A DNA stretch of 64,000 nucleotides from Loxodes magnus. Lineage: Eukaryota > Ciliophora > Karyorelictea > Loxodida > Loxodidae. This document shows, in pieces, positions 36,882 through 51,465 of the stretch. The stretch lies in NCBI GenBank assembly GCA_946699065.1, contig CAMPDV010001320.1:62001-126000 (forward strand), read 5' to 3'. The position numbers and the translations under genes are program-made. Each line of letters opens with the position of its first letter. Positions within the stretch are counted from its first letter, which is position 1. Under the pieces are notes generated by a model. That model saw only the letters and a list, made by a program, of their open reading frames with translations. It searched no databases and had not been told where the DNA came from.

Positions 36882-38820
36882 TATTAAAAACTCCTTTAAT
36901 TAAAAAAAGCGAAGCTAAAGTAAATAGATCTATAGATTAGTTAAGAGATAAAGACTTTTAAATACAGAAGGCTAAGCAATACTCAAGGAAGTATCTTTAG
37001 CTATATTAAAGAGATGGAAGCATTAACAAAGAATTAAAGCTTCAAAGAGAGGGGCTTTTAAAAAGCGAATATAGTTAAAGCAAGATAAAAAGATAAATTT
37101 GATTATGAAGTTTGCAGTAGCTAAGTTAAAGGTTGAGGAGTTATATATAAAAAGAGTATCAAGTAGATAAAGCAAGTCAATCAGATATGAAAAAAGAATT
37201 TGAAATGTGATAAGTATAATGATAGCAAGAGACTAAATATAAGATTAAGTTATTAAATATATTATATTCTCAGTTTTCCATAATCTATAAAAGAATCAGC
37301 TTAGCAATTAAATTAAACTTAAGCCAATAAATTAGTAGAAAAGCTTTAATTAAAAGAATAAGTATATCATAAAGTCTAAGAACTAGAAGATTAAATTAGA
37401 ATAATAAATTCTAAGTTGAAATGAAGAAATAGGAATAGCTAATTAAAGGGAAATCTGATAAAATAGAAAATAGTTGTACAATAATCATCTTCATCATGCA
37501 ATTTCATTTAATCTTAATGCTTTAAGTTCTATATTTACACCTTAAGGTTTATAAACATAGTAATATAATGATAAAAACTTTGAATATAATCAAGAAAGTA
37601 TTCATTTTAACACTTTAATAAGGAACTTAATTTAGACAAATAACTCAAGCAAAATAAGTTTCAAATAAGTATTTTTAAATCTTCTTCATTAGAATAGAAA
37701 CGAATCAGGAGGATATAAAGCTAAAGATACAAATATTAATATTAAAAATAAGGTGCTTAAAAAGAAGTTAAAACATATCTAAGTAAATAAATATAAGTCA
37801 CTATTATTATTTCCTTTATACTAAAAGGGAACCATAGTGAATATGTTTATCATAAAGTTCTTAATTCAGAGCTAAGATTTAGTTATGTATCCTCATTAAT
37901 ATTTTTAACATAATCCTCTTGATAATGTAGTCATAAAATATTAAGCCAAACTATTTTATAGCGTTATATAAGGATACCTTTCGGAAGGTAGGTAGAATGT
38001 AAGTGACGTAGTAAGGAAGATTGAGTATTTAGAAATTAGAAAACCAACTCTAATGCTTGATTTAAAATACTGAAAATAGTATTTAGAATTAAATTAAAAT
38101 AGTTAATGAACTGAGTAATTGGACTTTACCTATTAAATAAATGATGACACTTTAAAAAAATTTAATTGAATAAGCAAACAAAAGTAGAATATAGTAATAA
38201 GTACAGGAGAAGAAGAGATGAACATAACTAGAGATAATAGCTTCATGATGAATAAAAGATGCTATATAAAAGTAGCCTAACTAACAGATAATTAGAAAAC
38301 TAGAAGAAGAGATATAAATATTAGTCAATATAAGAAAATCAAGACTGAATCGAAATTAGTTAGAATACTCCTAAATCTTAAATTTCATCTAACTATCTTT
38401 TCTACTATCCACTTACAGCTCAAAGATTATAAATATATATCTTAAAGAAAAACAGTAATTAATACATTTCCGCATTTAGGTATTTCTTAAAACATATTTA
38501 TTCTTACATACAACTATTAAGTTAAAGCTTTTGAACTTTAGAGAAAATAAAGTAAATAAGCTTTATTTATTTTTTAAAGGTTAGATTTTAGCTTAGCTTT
38601 GGTTCTTTTACTTCGATCAACTTTTTAAATCTTAAATCTTAAATAAAGTTAAGATTAAATGAAAAGTGATATATTAGACTCTATAAAGTCAATGACTTAC
38701 TTTTTTAATGATTAATATCTAAAGCATGCATTTTTAGCCTACTAAGGATGTCATTAAAATATATTAGTAACTAAGAAGGAAATTAAAATTATAATAGATT
38801 ACGAAATTACTAAAGCTTAA
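36882..38820. other. unassigned A-rich stretch
   Basis: The plus strand is purine-rich with many possible Gln/Lys/Asn frames. None carries a motif or clear start, so no gene is called. Confidence 0.3.
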
Positions 38821-40398
38821 AATTTAGACCAGGACGAGATTATTTAAGTCATATAAAAATAATTTTGCAACAGTAAAATCAAGGGAAAGCTAATGATTAG
38901 ACATAAACTTTAACCTTTTAAGGATGTGACGCCAGCAAAATAAACTAATTCTTTGAGGTGATTTTCAATAAGGCAGTGAAAATCATAGAAGAAAGTAATT
39001 AAAGAAGCTAGTGTTGCTTTCTAGGAAATTACAAATAGAAAATCAGAAAATCAGAAAAATTGATTGAGAATGAAGTTAGCTTTAATTTAGGGAACTTAGT
39101 AGCAAAATAATGAATTGCGATAATACAAAAAGAATGTTTAAATATTACCAGCTTAAAATTAAGAGATGTAGATTAAGCTTAAGAATAATAAGGTGGCTTT
39201 CTAAGAAATAGGAATAAATTAAATAAATTTTAAACTAAACTTCATGATAAGAATAGTTAAAGCAAACCTTATAATTTGCTACCTGTTTGTTAATAAATAT
39301 TTCTAACTACACAAATTAACTACAGAATTATAAGTAATAATTAACCAACTAAATCAATGAAAATATTTTGATAATCTAAGCTATGATTACAACCAACTAA
39401 AATACTTAAAATAGAGAGGAGAAAATGCTAAAGAGCTAGATGCTTATAATAGCTAAATAAGTATGAGACGAAAAGTTTATTAGATTAACATAAAATATAA
39501 TTAAAGGTGATAAGAGTATTTAAGCTTTCCTAGTTAGCTTCTACCAATTTATTTAAATTATAATGATAAAATATAATATTTAATATATAAATAAAAAATT
39601 AGAAAATCAATAGGAGGGTATTTGCAAAAGCTATTCCAACATTCATAACTGTTAAATAACTTCAAATAGAATAATTACAGTGAATCAGAAATATTCGTAA
39701 AAACTTTACTCAGAGAATAACTAAAAGAAGAAATGTAAAATGGAATAACTTTTTACTGATAAATTAGAAGCTTTTCGATAAATAGTAATAAAATTTGAAC
39801 TAAAGTAGATAAGACATTATGAAGAACATACTAGTAATAATTTACGTAATTTAAGAGATTGCAAGTTAAATATATTCTAAAAATGATTGAATTCTATTGA
39901 TCTTTTAAACTACATAATGAAATAATAAATAAGCATAAGCAAGAAATTTTATCAATAAATCAAAAGGATATTATAAGATAAATTTACTCAAGTTTAAGTA
40001 ATAATTATATGCTTGTTATGAGAGGTTAATAGAGATTTTATGTACTAAATTTATTTAATTAAATAAGCAAAATAAATAAATTTAATAGCATTATTTGCAA
40101 CTGAATCATAAAAAACTAAAAATATAAAAATTAGTGGATATCAAATTATAGATAGAACTAGATAGAAAGAATTAAATAGAAATAAGAACTAAGATTTATA
40201 AAGTTAAACCAATGGGAAATAAATAAAGAACATAAAAAGAAAGCAGCAATTTCTAGCTTTAGTGTAGAGTTTAAAAAAGCATTCACAAGAATTTCTTGTT
40301 AAAGTGTTAGGAATATAATCCATATTATTTAATTACATTTCAAACTGGATTGTTTGGTTTATCTTTTAATTATATTTGATTATAATTTATATCTTTGA
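38821..40398 (+). CDS. possible coiled-coil protein region
   Basis: A plus-strand frame ending at TGA 40396-40398 contains NLSYDYNQLKYLKQRGENAK, SESEIFVKTLLREQLKEEMQ, YYSLSNNYMLVMRGQQRF-like and KKAAISSFSVEFKKAFTRIS segments. A neighbouring frame over 38940-39300 (FEVIFNKAVKIIEESNQ, DVDQAQEQQGGFLRNRNKL) looks equally good, so either there are frame changes or only part is coding. The composition suggests a helical Gln/Lys-rich protein. The start is not determined. No family is recognised. Confidence 0.3.
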
Positions 40399-41101
40399 TT
40401 ATATATTTTAAAGATATTTAATTTTAATTAAGCTATTCATTATGAGTAAATTGAAAAACACAAATAACGCAAGGAATTGAATTACCATTTAGTATCTGAC
40501 AAGATAGATTAAAGTTGGTTACTATCGAATATGTGTAGTAAGTAGTTTGAAGTGATTTTTCATACTATATCTAAGGTATTTTAGTGATTATAATTAATTT
40601 TTGTTTTTAAGTATTATTATTTAAGTTGAGTAACGAAATTCTATTTATGAATAAAGAAAACCAAAATAAATAGAAGTATTAATATGTACAACTTATAAAG
40701 TTTAAAGATAATCACTTAAGCTTTTACCACTTAGGTAAATAAATTTTAATTTATAGCTTAATTTCCTTCCTTGGTATGATCTTATTATTTAGCCTCCTTA
40801 AAAGATTAAAATTTTTTAGTTTATAAAGGCAATTAAAGCTTAATAAATATCTCTATTTACTGTAGCTGTTTGGTGTAATTATGATTAAATAGCTAGTATT
40901 AATTTTGATTGAGCTGATACAAGCATTAAAATAATTTTAGAATGTTTAATGTATAAGCTTGATTTAAATTAAGTCATAAGCTTTGAATATAAAGATATTT
41001 CCTTAATTGAAATATTAATTTATGGTTTCTAGTGAGTGCTATGTGAAAAGTACTAGTAAGCTTTATAACTTTTGAAAATAAAAAGTTATATAGAAAATTA
41101 A
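40399..41101. other. no recognisable feature
   Basis: AT-rich interval, nothing assigned. Confidence 0.35.
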
Positions 41102-43069
41102 ATATACTAGAAACTGACTTAATATCAGATACCATTATCATAATTGCATTTTATCTATAGACACAATCAAATTTAAATACAAACTATTTTTAAATTAAAC
41201 CTTATCAGAGTAGGAGTCTAATAACTCAATTCTTCTGCTGAAAAACCCTTGGAAGAAGGATATCATTTAAATTCCAATCTAAATGCATTGAATATATAAA
41301 AAATACAGACTTTGCCAAATGAAAGCAGAACTATAAGAACATCTCATCCTTTAATAATGGCATGCTTAAGCTTTGTTAAAGTATTTCAAGAGCAAGCTAT
41401 TATGCTATATAAGAGGTCTTTTTATCCATAATAACTAAAGCTTGCCTTAAAAGAGATGCTTGGTAGGTTTAAATCTAATTATTATTCTATTTTTTAATAT
41501 TAAACAGCACTTAAAATATTTAATCTTTATCTTTCAAAAGTTTCGTTTTGTAAAACCTTTAATGAGTGAATCGACTAAATAAAGAGGTTAGTATGGTATC
41601 ATCTATAAATTTTAACAAAAAGGGTATAAGATCCAGTAAAATTATACCTTAAGCAAGGCTTTCTAAAATAGCAAACTAAAGGGTAAATGTATCTTAATTA
41701 TCTCTCTTTAAGAGTTGATTAAATAACTAATTTCATTAGTCTGATAAAAACTAGCACTTTACCCACCACAACCTCATAACTAACAATTGACTTGATACTA
41801 AGAAAGCAAGTTGTATACTTTAGATTATAATATAAATTCTATACAATAATAAAGCTTATTAGATATAGCTAATTCTTTAATAAAGCTTTAGCAGTAAGGA
41901 TCAAATAAATATTGCTTAAGACTCCGTCTCTTAAAATAATCCTAGAAATAGTTAGTATAATGAATATAAAAGATCTAATAATCAGCTGATATTAGTTAAC
42001 TAAGCCTATGGTACTATAATTTTAATTCTTAACTATTTTTATCTCTTAATATTGAATACACAGCTAAAATCTAAAAAGTTGCATCTATTAAGATGATATT
42101 TAAATCACTATGACTTTATAAGATAAGCATGAATATTAAATTTTATTCTAAATATGCCCATAGATTTATCCATAAGAGATTTGTATTACTTTTAATTAAC
42201 TCAGAAACATATAAAATATCTAACAGTACCATAGCCTTTTATATGTAGATCCTACTTAATATGGTAGCTGCTATATATATAATTAATATGGATAAAATAA
42301 AGGCTGAAATAAGCAAATTCTATCTTCCCTAGACTTTAATCAACTGTTAATACCAGAACTCTCAGCTTATCTTGATTTAGTTTTTAATAATTTCTTAACA
42401 TACTTAAAAATAAATCTTTAAGTTAAGCCTCGTTATGGAATTATTTTAGGAGAGTTTTTATAAATATAGGTTTAAATTGAAAGCTAAAGAGTATAACTAA
42501 GGAGTTAAATACAGTGTATAAGAAGTTTGCTCAGTTATGAAATTAAAATAGAGCTATAAGCAAATTATATTAAATAGAATGTTAAATTAAACTTATTATC
42601 TATATTAAAGTGTAAATAGAGGTGTAGAGACAAAGTAAGAAAAAGCTTAGTTAAAAGCAGTAAAGCAATAACTTTGCCTCTTAACTGAATAATTAGACTC
42701 TTTCCATAATTATTATAATAAGAGATTAATAGTCTATTCTTACTATAATAGGTAACAGAGAATAATAAAAAGACTTGGAAAGAACTAGAAACTACCTTTA
42801 TATAAGTAATTTCTATTAATAAAAGAGAGAACAAGTTAGATCATATTTAATCAGATTTTGCTTATAAACTACTTTTTAAACAAGATCTCCAAAATTTTAT
42901 ATCCACTTAAAAAGAGCTCGATGTGGAATTAAGAGATAGATTTTCAGAGAAATAATTGAATATAAATAAAAGTAGCTTAGTAAGAGTCACAGAAGAGAAA
43001 AGAAAGATATAATCAAGTAAGAAATACCACAAATTAAGAATTTATAGGCTAAATATATTAACTATATGA
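41102..43069 (+). CDS. hypothetical helical protein, about 650 aa
   Basis: One frame stays in register from about 41102 to TGA 43067-43069, with only about four internal TGA codons and none in the last 130 codons. Segments include NSSAEKPLEEGYHLNSNLNA, LSFVKVFQEQAIMLYKRSF, LKEMLGRFKSNYYSIFQYQT, YGIILGEFLQ, KTWKELETTFIQVISINKRE, QKELDVELRDRFSEK and VRVTEEKRKIQ. The long amphipathic helices with a VFQEQ...FNEWIDQIKR pattern recall BAR-type domains, but this is a guess. The start codon is not clear. Its stop lies 295 bp from the stop of LamG-GT13 copy 4, which converges on it. Confidence 0.5.
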
Positions 43070-43364
43070 AGTAACTATTTAGAATGATAAATTAATTAAT
43101 TATATGATATATTCCTTACTTCTAGTCTTAATATAATCAATTATTAAACTTATTAATCAAAATCATTTAATAGGCTAAATTTAAAAAATGAAAAAGAAGG
43201 ATAAAAAAAAGCTTAGAGTAACTAAAAAAAATTTTAAAAAATATAAGAAAAATTATGCTGATTGTATCAGTTAAAATTTAATGATATATAAAGTAGCTAA
43301 TATATATAATAACTACTTAGAGAAAAAATAAACTTTAAATTTTAATTAAAAGTATTAAAATAAT

Positions 43365-45794
43365 TCAAATTCTTCCTTTATATATTCTCATTAAAAAATC
43401 CCAAGAATAGGTCTAAGTTGTTTTTAAAATTGTACTATTGAGCTAAAGCAAAATCTCGGGTTTCTAATTTGTGTAATTCAGTTTGAAATCTATTAATTAT
43501 AAATATTAGATCATTACTTCTAGTTACTTTTAGCTCTCAGGGTTCAAATCTTTAGAGTGAACACCATCAATGTGACTTCAAGTTATATGCTTTCCTCTTG
43601 GAATCGCAGGACTTACAAAAGTTTTCCTTAAATTTATATTGAAATGCCAAAATGCTCTGAGAATTCAATCACAAGGAACAAATACACTCTTTAGTTCCTT
43701 TCAAATATAATTTGGAAGTATAAAATTTCAGTGCCAATTTGGCCTATCAAATCATACTTAATACAGAGATTAATTGTTTGTAACATTTCTAGCATAGTTT
43801 GTTATTGACACTGCACCTATTCTTTTCCCATACTTATCATTATGAATAAACTCTCTATTCATTCACTTACTATACTCGAAAAAATCAACGGAATGATATA
43901 TATCATCTTCACATCATAAAACTGATTTGGCTTTTAGATACTCAAATGTAAGATTGAGCAAGAAAAAAGCATTTTAAGCACATTGAAACTCTCCATCCCT
44001 TTTCCAGTTCTTAAAATCTTAAGGAGTTTCTGTTTTAGGATGCATTACATAAATAATATTTAAAATTCCTCTATTTTTAAATTCTTTTATGACATCTAAA
44101 ACCTCTGATGAATTACCATCTTAAGATATTATTATTATAGTCTAGTTTATTCCATCTGCTCTTTCCATATGCTATAAAGTTTATCTTAAAATGTTATGTC
44201 TTTTATAAGCAGGGGTTACTATAGGATAAAGTGTTTCTATACTAAGATTAAATCTTTTTATATAAGCATCATATTCTTTTTTTACTTATTCATAAATACC
44301 AGGATATCATTAGTTAAAAGTATAAGGTAAGCATACTCTTCAATCTCAAACCATTTAAAGAAAGTTAGACTAAACAACTTATCCGTAATGATATTTTCCT
44401 ATTTTATATGCATCTCTAAGAAAAAATCTCTAATTTTCTTTGCTGGGTAAGAAATTATAATATTTTCCTTTTACTGGCTATTTTTTGTAAAATTCCAATA
44501 TAGAATTTAAAGAAGCTGTTTCTTAGTTAAAACCTTAGTTTAATAGATTATACTAGGTAGAAAAAAAGAAATTCCTAAACTCTAAAGGATTAAGATTTCC
44601 TACTATTTCATTGTTTCCTACTTCTGGATGATATTTCTTTACTACCTAAGCTCCTATTCTGAATCTTATAGCTGTTTACATTAGTCTATAATAATCCTAA
44701 TCCTCTATTTTAATCAATTTATCATGTATTTTTATTTAAGCTTTTGGATGTTTAGAGTTTTCTTATACATCAAAGAAAGAAGTTCCTAAAGCTGTTAACA
44801 CTAACTAGATATTGTATCATTAATTTTGTTTTATTTCAATCTAAGTATCATAATAATTGCATCCTCTATCAGATCCAGTTTCAAGTGTAATAGTTCATTT
44901 TTGATTAGAATACACAAGATATAAGAAATAACCTCAGGTATAGCTAAAGGAATCACAGCCTTCCATTTTATTTCCTAGAATAGCAAAACGTTATTAATAT
45001 TCTTTTTCAGTAGAGTTTTCTTAGCTTTAATTGAAAGACAAAGGTATATTATTTTAAAAGTTTAAGTCACTAAATTTAAACTTAACTCATACAGAAATAT
45101 AGAGTTCAGGGAAGTCAAAGGAGCGAAAAGGTCCATGGATAATGAACTACTAATCTTTTTTCAAACTTATAAGGAAATTAGCTTAAGGAGGGTTAATTTT
45201 CTTTAATCTCTACTAAACAATAGCTTGCTTAACTTTTTAAGAGTACTCTTATTTTTTATTTTTATCAATATAATTTGTATTTAAAGTTTAGTTTACCATT
45301 GTCTAATTTTTTAAGGTAACTTGTTCTGTTTTATTAAAGTTATTGCTGTCTAGAACACTTTAATCTGATTATAAAGTTTTCAATATATTTAAATAATTTT
45401 ACTCTTGGATAGTGTTGTTTTATTAATAAATCTTAGAGTAGCTGGTTGTTTATTATGGGACTTTGATATTTTTCTTCTTTATTAAAGTTTTAATTTTATC
45501 TCATCCAATTAGCTGAGTTTCGTTTTATTAATATTCCTCTTAATTGGTCTTTTTCTATCTAATATCTTATATTTAGCTTAACTTTTCTTCATTAAAGGCT
45601 ATATCTTACTAATTTGAAATATTCAAAGCCAATTAGATTTTTTCAAAATTTGAAGGAACGGATTGATATTTCTAATGTTTCTTCTCAACTAATATGATAG
45701 TAATATTGTACTAAGAGGTGATGATGTAGAGGTAAAATATAATAGAAAGGCAGGAAGCAGGTATAAAGAGGTATAGTAACTTAATGGGCTACAT
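43365..45794 (-). CDS. LamG-GT13 glycosyltransferase, copy 4
   Basis: One frame of 810 codons runs from ATG 45794 (MQPIKLLYLFIPASCLSIIF, signal anchor) to TGA 43365-43367 (tail WDFLMRIYKGRI). The stem covers about residues 35-205. LamG starts near 220 and GT13 begins near 475. The metal motif Glu629-Asp-Asp is followed by an FFEYSKW-type segment, and PRGKHIT marks the C-terminal block. The last 40 stem codons and the LamG domain are almost identical to the inverted copy 5 at 53-55 kb, although their outer stems share little. Looks intact, and is presumably a Golgi transferase like its sisters. Confidence 0.9.
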
Positions 45795-46204
45795 TTTTAA
45801 ATTATAGTATTTAACTTTTAATAAATTCATCTTATTAAATTATATATATGTCTTCCCTTTTATCTATTTAGCTTAACTATATTCACTTTCTCTTCCAACT
45901 ATCCTGCTAGGAAGTGATAAGTCAGGGATTAAAAAGCTTTTAAAAAGTAACTGGTTAGTGGAAATTGCAAAGAAGGTATCTAATTGATTGATATTTAGCA
46001 CTTTTGGTAAGATATTTTAGCTCTTATCACTTAATTATTTAATTTATTTACCTATTTGGAGTTTTTCAAAAACTAGATAGGAATAGATTTATAAGAGGAA
46101 CAGTTGCTAAGCAAAACTATTTTTTGGTTATTTAAGCTTACTGTAATTAAGTCTATTATACCCTTGAATCAGGCTAAAAAGGATTAATATTCTTATTAAC
46201 TTTG
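45795..46204. other. divergent intergenic region
   Basis: Lies between the start of copy 4 (minus) and the start of the 46.2-kb ORF (plus), so it probably holds both promoters. No motif is visible. Confidence 0.35.
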
Positions 46205-47668
46205 ATGGTACTTGAAATTAAGGAAAAATAGGATAAAGATGTTAAAGACACAAATATAAAAGATTCTAAAATAAACATATATAAATTGAAAGTATATGAG
46301 AATATAAAAAGAATGCATTAGGAGCTTACAAACACATTAGAGTTACCATAAAGTAAAGATAAAGTAGTTAAGATATAGCTTATATAATACACGCTATTTT
46401 AAGATAGAGTCTAAAAGATAAAACTCTATATATATAAATTTATAAATATCTGAATATTTAAAGGCTATCCAATTAGATAGCTCCAACTACAAGAAATATG
46501 TTCTAGCCTTTTAGTTATATTTGCTTATTTTAATAATCTACCTTATTCTAAGAAAAGCTTGTATAAATTATATTGCTTTTAAGATAATAAAGTAGAGAGT
46601 AGAAATCATAATATTATCAAGCTAAACAAAAAATTATCTTAGAATGTTTGAAGCTTCTAGAGACTTAAAAGAAATATATTGAAGAGACTATTAGTAAAAT
46701 AAGTGTATTTTACATCTTTATTCTGCTTTTAGAGCACTAAGGATTATTTTATTCACTTTAAAATGTTTGCTAACTTGAGAACTAATCCATAAGTATTTTA
46801 TACGATTAAATGATTTAAAGCTTATTAAGAATATAATAGCTTAAAATTACACTTTTTAGCTTTAATAAAGGAAGAAGTTATTTATATTAATGAAAGCTTA
46901 TAAAGAAGCATTTGGTATTATAGCTTAGAGCTAATACATTTATAAAGCAAAGTACATTTCACTAGATATTAGTCTGAGATTTGTTGATTATAGCTAAGGA
47001 AGAACTATTCAATGAAATAACTTAAATTTTAATAAGGAATTTAATTAAATTTCATATGACAACCTCTATATGCTTAGTATGAGAGAAATCAAATTGCTTC
47101 ATACTATAATTAAGATTTAAATGATACAAACTTAGAAGGATGAATTATCTTTACAATGAAATATAAGATTGTATAACTAAGTTTACAGAAGTATCCATTT
47201 ATAAGTCTGATTTTTAACTAAGTCAAAAGAGAAACTTCTATACAAATTTTAAGGATTTTAGCAATTAGGATCTTATTTTAATGAGTAGGATTTTTTATAC
47301 TTACTTTAAGGGATTCTAATTTATGCGCTTAGATAAATTAAAATTATAGCAATTTGAAGATAAATAATAAAAGTAAGGTAAAGCAACTTAAATTATAGAG
47401 CTAATTCTATATAAATTATAAAAGAGTAAGCTAAAGTATAGCTGAGATTTACTTACACTAATTAAAATAAGAAAGTGACACTAAAATTAATAGCTTACAG
47501 CTCTAAAATACATAGAATTTCTTGAAATAAGATGAAAACTCTTATTTGGTTTTAATATCTTTGCTAAAATAATAAGTATCTTTTATAATAAGCTTATAGA
47601 TTTTAATTTTTATAATATTCACTAAATTTAATTAATTTTAGGTATAAAGGAAAAGATTGGCTTAATGA
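46205..47668 (+). CDS. hypothetical helical protein, 487 aa
   Basis: ATG 46205 to TGA 47666-47668 is one frame of 488 codons. It begins MVLEIKEKQDKDVKDTNIKD and continues KVYENIKRMHQELTNTLELP, LVIFAYFNNLPYSKKSLYKL, FKMFANLRTNPQVFYTIKW, LALIKEEVIYINESLQRS and QDENSYLVLISLLKQQ. About seven internal TGA codons would be Trp, with none in the last 100 or so codons. The charged start and regular helix-like pattern support coding. The family is not recognised; a TPR-like or other alpha-helical scaffold is possible. Confidence 0.45.
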
Positions 47669-50026
47669 CTATATATTTAAGGAATTAAATTTAATAAATC
47701 AAAATAATTTTAAACTTAAAAATATTGTACTATTATAAGTTGAGTATATTACTGTTTGATATATGTTTGATTGATATATAAAGGAATAAGTAACTTAAAT
47801 ATAATAGAAAATTATATCAGATATTTATTTTAATCTGTTAATTATGATAAATTGCTTTAACTTTAAGACATCAAATTGTAAATTAACTTTAAAAGTTCAG
47901 AATGTTGCTATATCTTATTTAAACTCTGCTTTGCTATCTGAATATATACTTAGATATCAATTTGATTGAGTTACTACTAAGAAGTTTTAAGAACTTATTG
48001 TCTTAATTTACTTTTTATCTTGCTGAATATGAAATGATTGCGATGAGCTATTTTATCAAGATAAATTTATGTTTTTGCTCATAAACAAGTTTATTTATTT
48101 TCAGGTGGAAGGAATTTCCCAAGTTTGATTGGTAGATTCTGATAATTTTATGTAATCCTTCGATATAATTCTACTTTGGTTTTAAAAACTAAGAAAGACG
48201 TAAATTTGAAACTTTTATAATACTCTAACCTAGTAGCGAATCTTTTTTAAGTTTTGATTTATATATTTAAATCTATAAAATTTCATAACTGTATTATTTG
48301 CTTGAATGTAATAATTTGAATATTAATGCTTCTATATTATTTCTATCTTTTCTTCTAATAAATAAAGATTATAAAAGTAAGACAGATAGCTATTGTTAGT
48401 TAAGAAGATCTAATTAAATATTTTATCTAAATTCTCTAAATTATACTTAAATTACTTACTTACCTTTAGCTTTCAAACTTTATACCCAAGTTACTTATTA
48501 AACTACTTTAACTTTCTATATTACGTTTTTCATATAAATCTATCTGAGGATATGAACACATTAGCCTTACTAGCTTTCTTTATAGATTTTAATATTTTGG
48601 TTACAAAAATCAGGGTAAATAGCATGATTGAAAAAGTTGGAAACTATGAAAGATAAGACAATAAATATGGAAAACTTGAGTTTGTACATAAGTTAAGAAG
48701 AGATAGCATTAAACTAACTAGAAATAGTAAAAATAACTAAGTGATATAGAAATAGACAATACTCTATTAGAATAAAATAACTTAATCTATGTAGCTTTAA
48801 AATACACTAAGTATGAATAGCTTAAGTAATAGATATTAACTAATTTTAATTTAGATTTATTTTAAGCAATTTAACTACTTAATAAATGATTTCAGTCTAG
48901 TAAAATCAGGATAACACGTTCTTAAGGATACCATATTATTCTAGTGGTTTGTTATATTTAGTTAGTCAAATTTAATACATTTACATCTATAGTGCTTAAC
49001 TTGCTTTATATTAGATGAATTTGAATCTTTTATATTTTAAGAGGTTTTAAATAAAAGATATTTTAAATTTAAGCTAGTGAAATAAATCTTAACTGATATA
49101 ATCACATCATTTTAACTATCCTAAGAGTTTAAATTATAAGAAAGATAATTTTTAAACAAGGATTAGTCAATTAAATGAAAATTCAATTCAAAAGGGGGCT
49201 AATTGGTATTAAGAATTATCATTCTTAGTATGATTATACTATGTATTGATGATTAAGTATCAAGTATCCTTTAATTTTATAACTAATTTAATATATTGCC
49301 TGATATACAAATCAAGACATCTTTATATGAATTCTATGGTTTTATTATATCTAAGCAAATAATAATATAAATAAGTGAGATTATTACCAAAAAAGTAATC
49401 ATATAGTCCATAATGAAATGCATACCAAAAGCAATTATAACTTAGAAAGGAGAAATCTATTCTCTTTAAATTATTGCTTTTTATATGTATTGTTTTGCTT
49501 CTAGAAACTCATTTATACTAAGAATAATTTTTATCTATGTAAAATACTATTTTTTGCTTCTCTCTAGAATTAAATTTAGATTGCCCCTCAGAGTAATTTA
49601 ATTATACTATCCTTACTATTATTTCTTCACAATCATAAAGAGTGATATTATAATTCAAACGATATTTCTATATATCTGTAAATCATTTTCGGTATAATTG
49701 AAGATATTAAAAGTAAAAAGCCCAAAGTAATTAATAAAGTTGGATAACTAAAAAGCTAAAATTACTGTTAGCTAACTAATTTATATCCACCCTTAAACCT
49801 AGAAAGAACTCATCTGCACTAATTAGTTTTATTAATTTTGTTCCTTTATCCACTGTGATTTACTCTTAGTATTGATTTGATATATAGTGAAAATAATTTT
49901 CTTATAGCTTTAGTTTATCATTCGTCCTTTTATTTAAAACTTGCTTTTTATTTAATTATTAATTATAATCATAGAAAGCCTTTATCGTTAATAAAATGTA
50001 TGATATATTATATCCACTAGATTGAC
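47669..50026. other. no recognisable feature
   Basis: Long AT-rich interval. Short open frames occur on both strands, but none is supported by motif or duplication. Confidence 0.35.
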
Positions 50027-50799
50027 TGACTATATATCTATATCTAAAATTTAAATTGCTTTGCTAGATTTACAATACTAACTTTACTCTTTATATACCA
50101 ATCAAATATAAATCTCTAATTGCATTTAGAAACAAATTAACTACACTTTGGTTATGGAGCTACTCAAAATTTATACTGGGTTGGATCTTAGGTTAACTAA
50201 TTGTTCACAAAAGGAGGTAAATCTGTGCTAAATAGGAGAATATACAATATAGTTATAATATCTAAGTCAAAAAAGAAAAATTTAGCAATAAGTATTTTGA
50301 AACTAAAGAGCTAGTATTATAATATAAAATGGGATAATTAGCTTTACTTTTATGTGTTAGAGTAAATAATGCTTATATAGTTAATAAGTTATTCAGATTT
50401 ATTCATCTCTAATACTTTATTTATCTGAAATTTTATAATGTAATTAACTAATTCACTCATGAAATTTAAGCAGCAGCTTAATGGGAAAATTAGTATCTTA
50501 TTAGTTTCCTTTACGTTTCATGCGTTATAAGATATATCTTAAATTATTATTAATAAAGGCTTACTAATATACAGGTAGTTACTTTATAGATTAAATAGTA
50601 AATATTAAAGTTTATTGGTTTAATATAAGATGACATATCATATCTTCTTATACATTTTTTAGAGTATTACTATAACTATTAGCATTGGTTTTGTCTTTTT
50701 ATTCTAACATAAATATATTGCTCTGTTCTAATAAATATGAGATAAACTCCAATACTTGGAAATACCTCATGTCACCTAGTCATAAAGTTATTTTCTTGA
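50027..50799 (+). CDS. hypothetical ORF, about 257 aa
   Basis: A frame with no TGA for about 250 codons ends at TGA 50797-50799. It reads YKSLIAFRNKLTTLWLWSYS, QVKKEKFSNKYFETKELVLQ, CVRVNNAYIVNKLFRFIHL, LIQDDISYLLIHFLEYYY and MRQTPILGNTSCHLVIKLFS. The long TGA-free run before a TGA is the pattern expected of real 3' gene ends in this code. Another frame over 50150-50250 (GYGATQNLYWVGSQ) also looks reasonable, which lowers confidence. The start is not determined. Confidence 0.35.
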
Positions 50800-51465
50800 T
50801 ATTTAGCAAATGTATTAAGTAATTAAGAATAATATGTATATTCACATCCTATATAAGCTATTTTAGAAATATAATTACTAAACTTTTATCCTTCTTTATA
50901 GCTCTTATATCCTCAATCATGCATCAGTTATAAGCCTCTTTAGATGTATTTAAAGTCAATTATATATACATTTTATTTCAAAAATCTAAAAATTACTTAT
51001 AGATCTTTATAATTTTCTAAACTTTTTAAGCATTTTGCTAGAACAATTCTGGATTATCTAATAATTATCTTAATCATATTTATGTATTTACTCTAACTTT
51101 TAGGGTTAGATATTTTTTAAAGTTTAAGCTTCTATTTATCTCTAGTACTAGAACTTTTCATTTAAGTTTATCTATTTTATAAATTTAACATCACAGTCTT
51201 ATAATAAATTCCTACCATTTTCCTTATAAGATATTCTATAATTACTTCAACTTTAAAAATTCATTGCAACAAGTTTAAACTCAATGCTTCATTTCAGTGT
51301 AACTACCAATTAACAAATTTCTATAGGTTTAATAGACAAATACCTTTTTAGTAGTTTTATATATATAATTTAAATAGGGTGGACATTGCCTCTAAAGGTT
51401 ACTAACATATTTAACAAGTATCAACTGACTCAGAAAACCTTCTAAGTGAAAGACCAGTTTTATCT
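50800..51465. other. no recognisable feature
   Basis: AT-rich sequence before the second RNA-like locus. Confidence 0.35.

Noticed and set aside
42565-42834. 89-codon minus-strand standard ORF
   Set aside because: It lies antisense to the long plus-strand frame ending at 43069, which has charged helical peptide and a TGA-free end.
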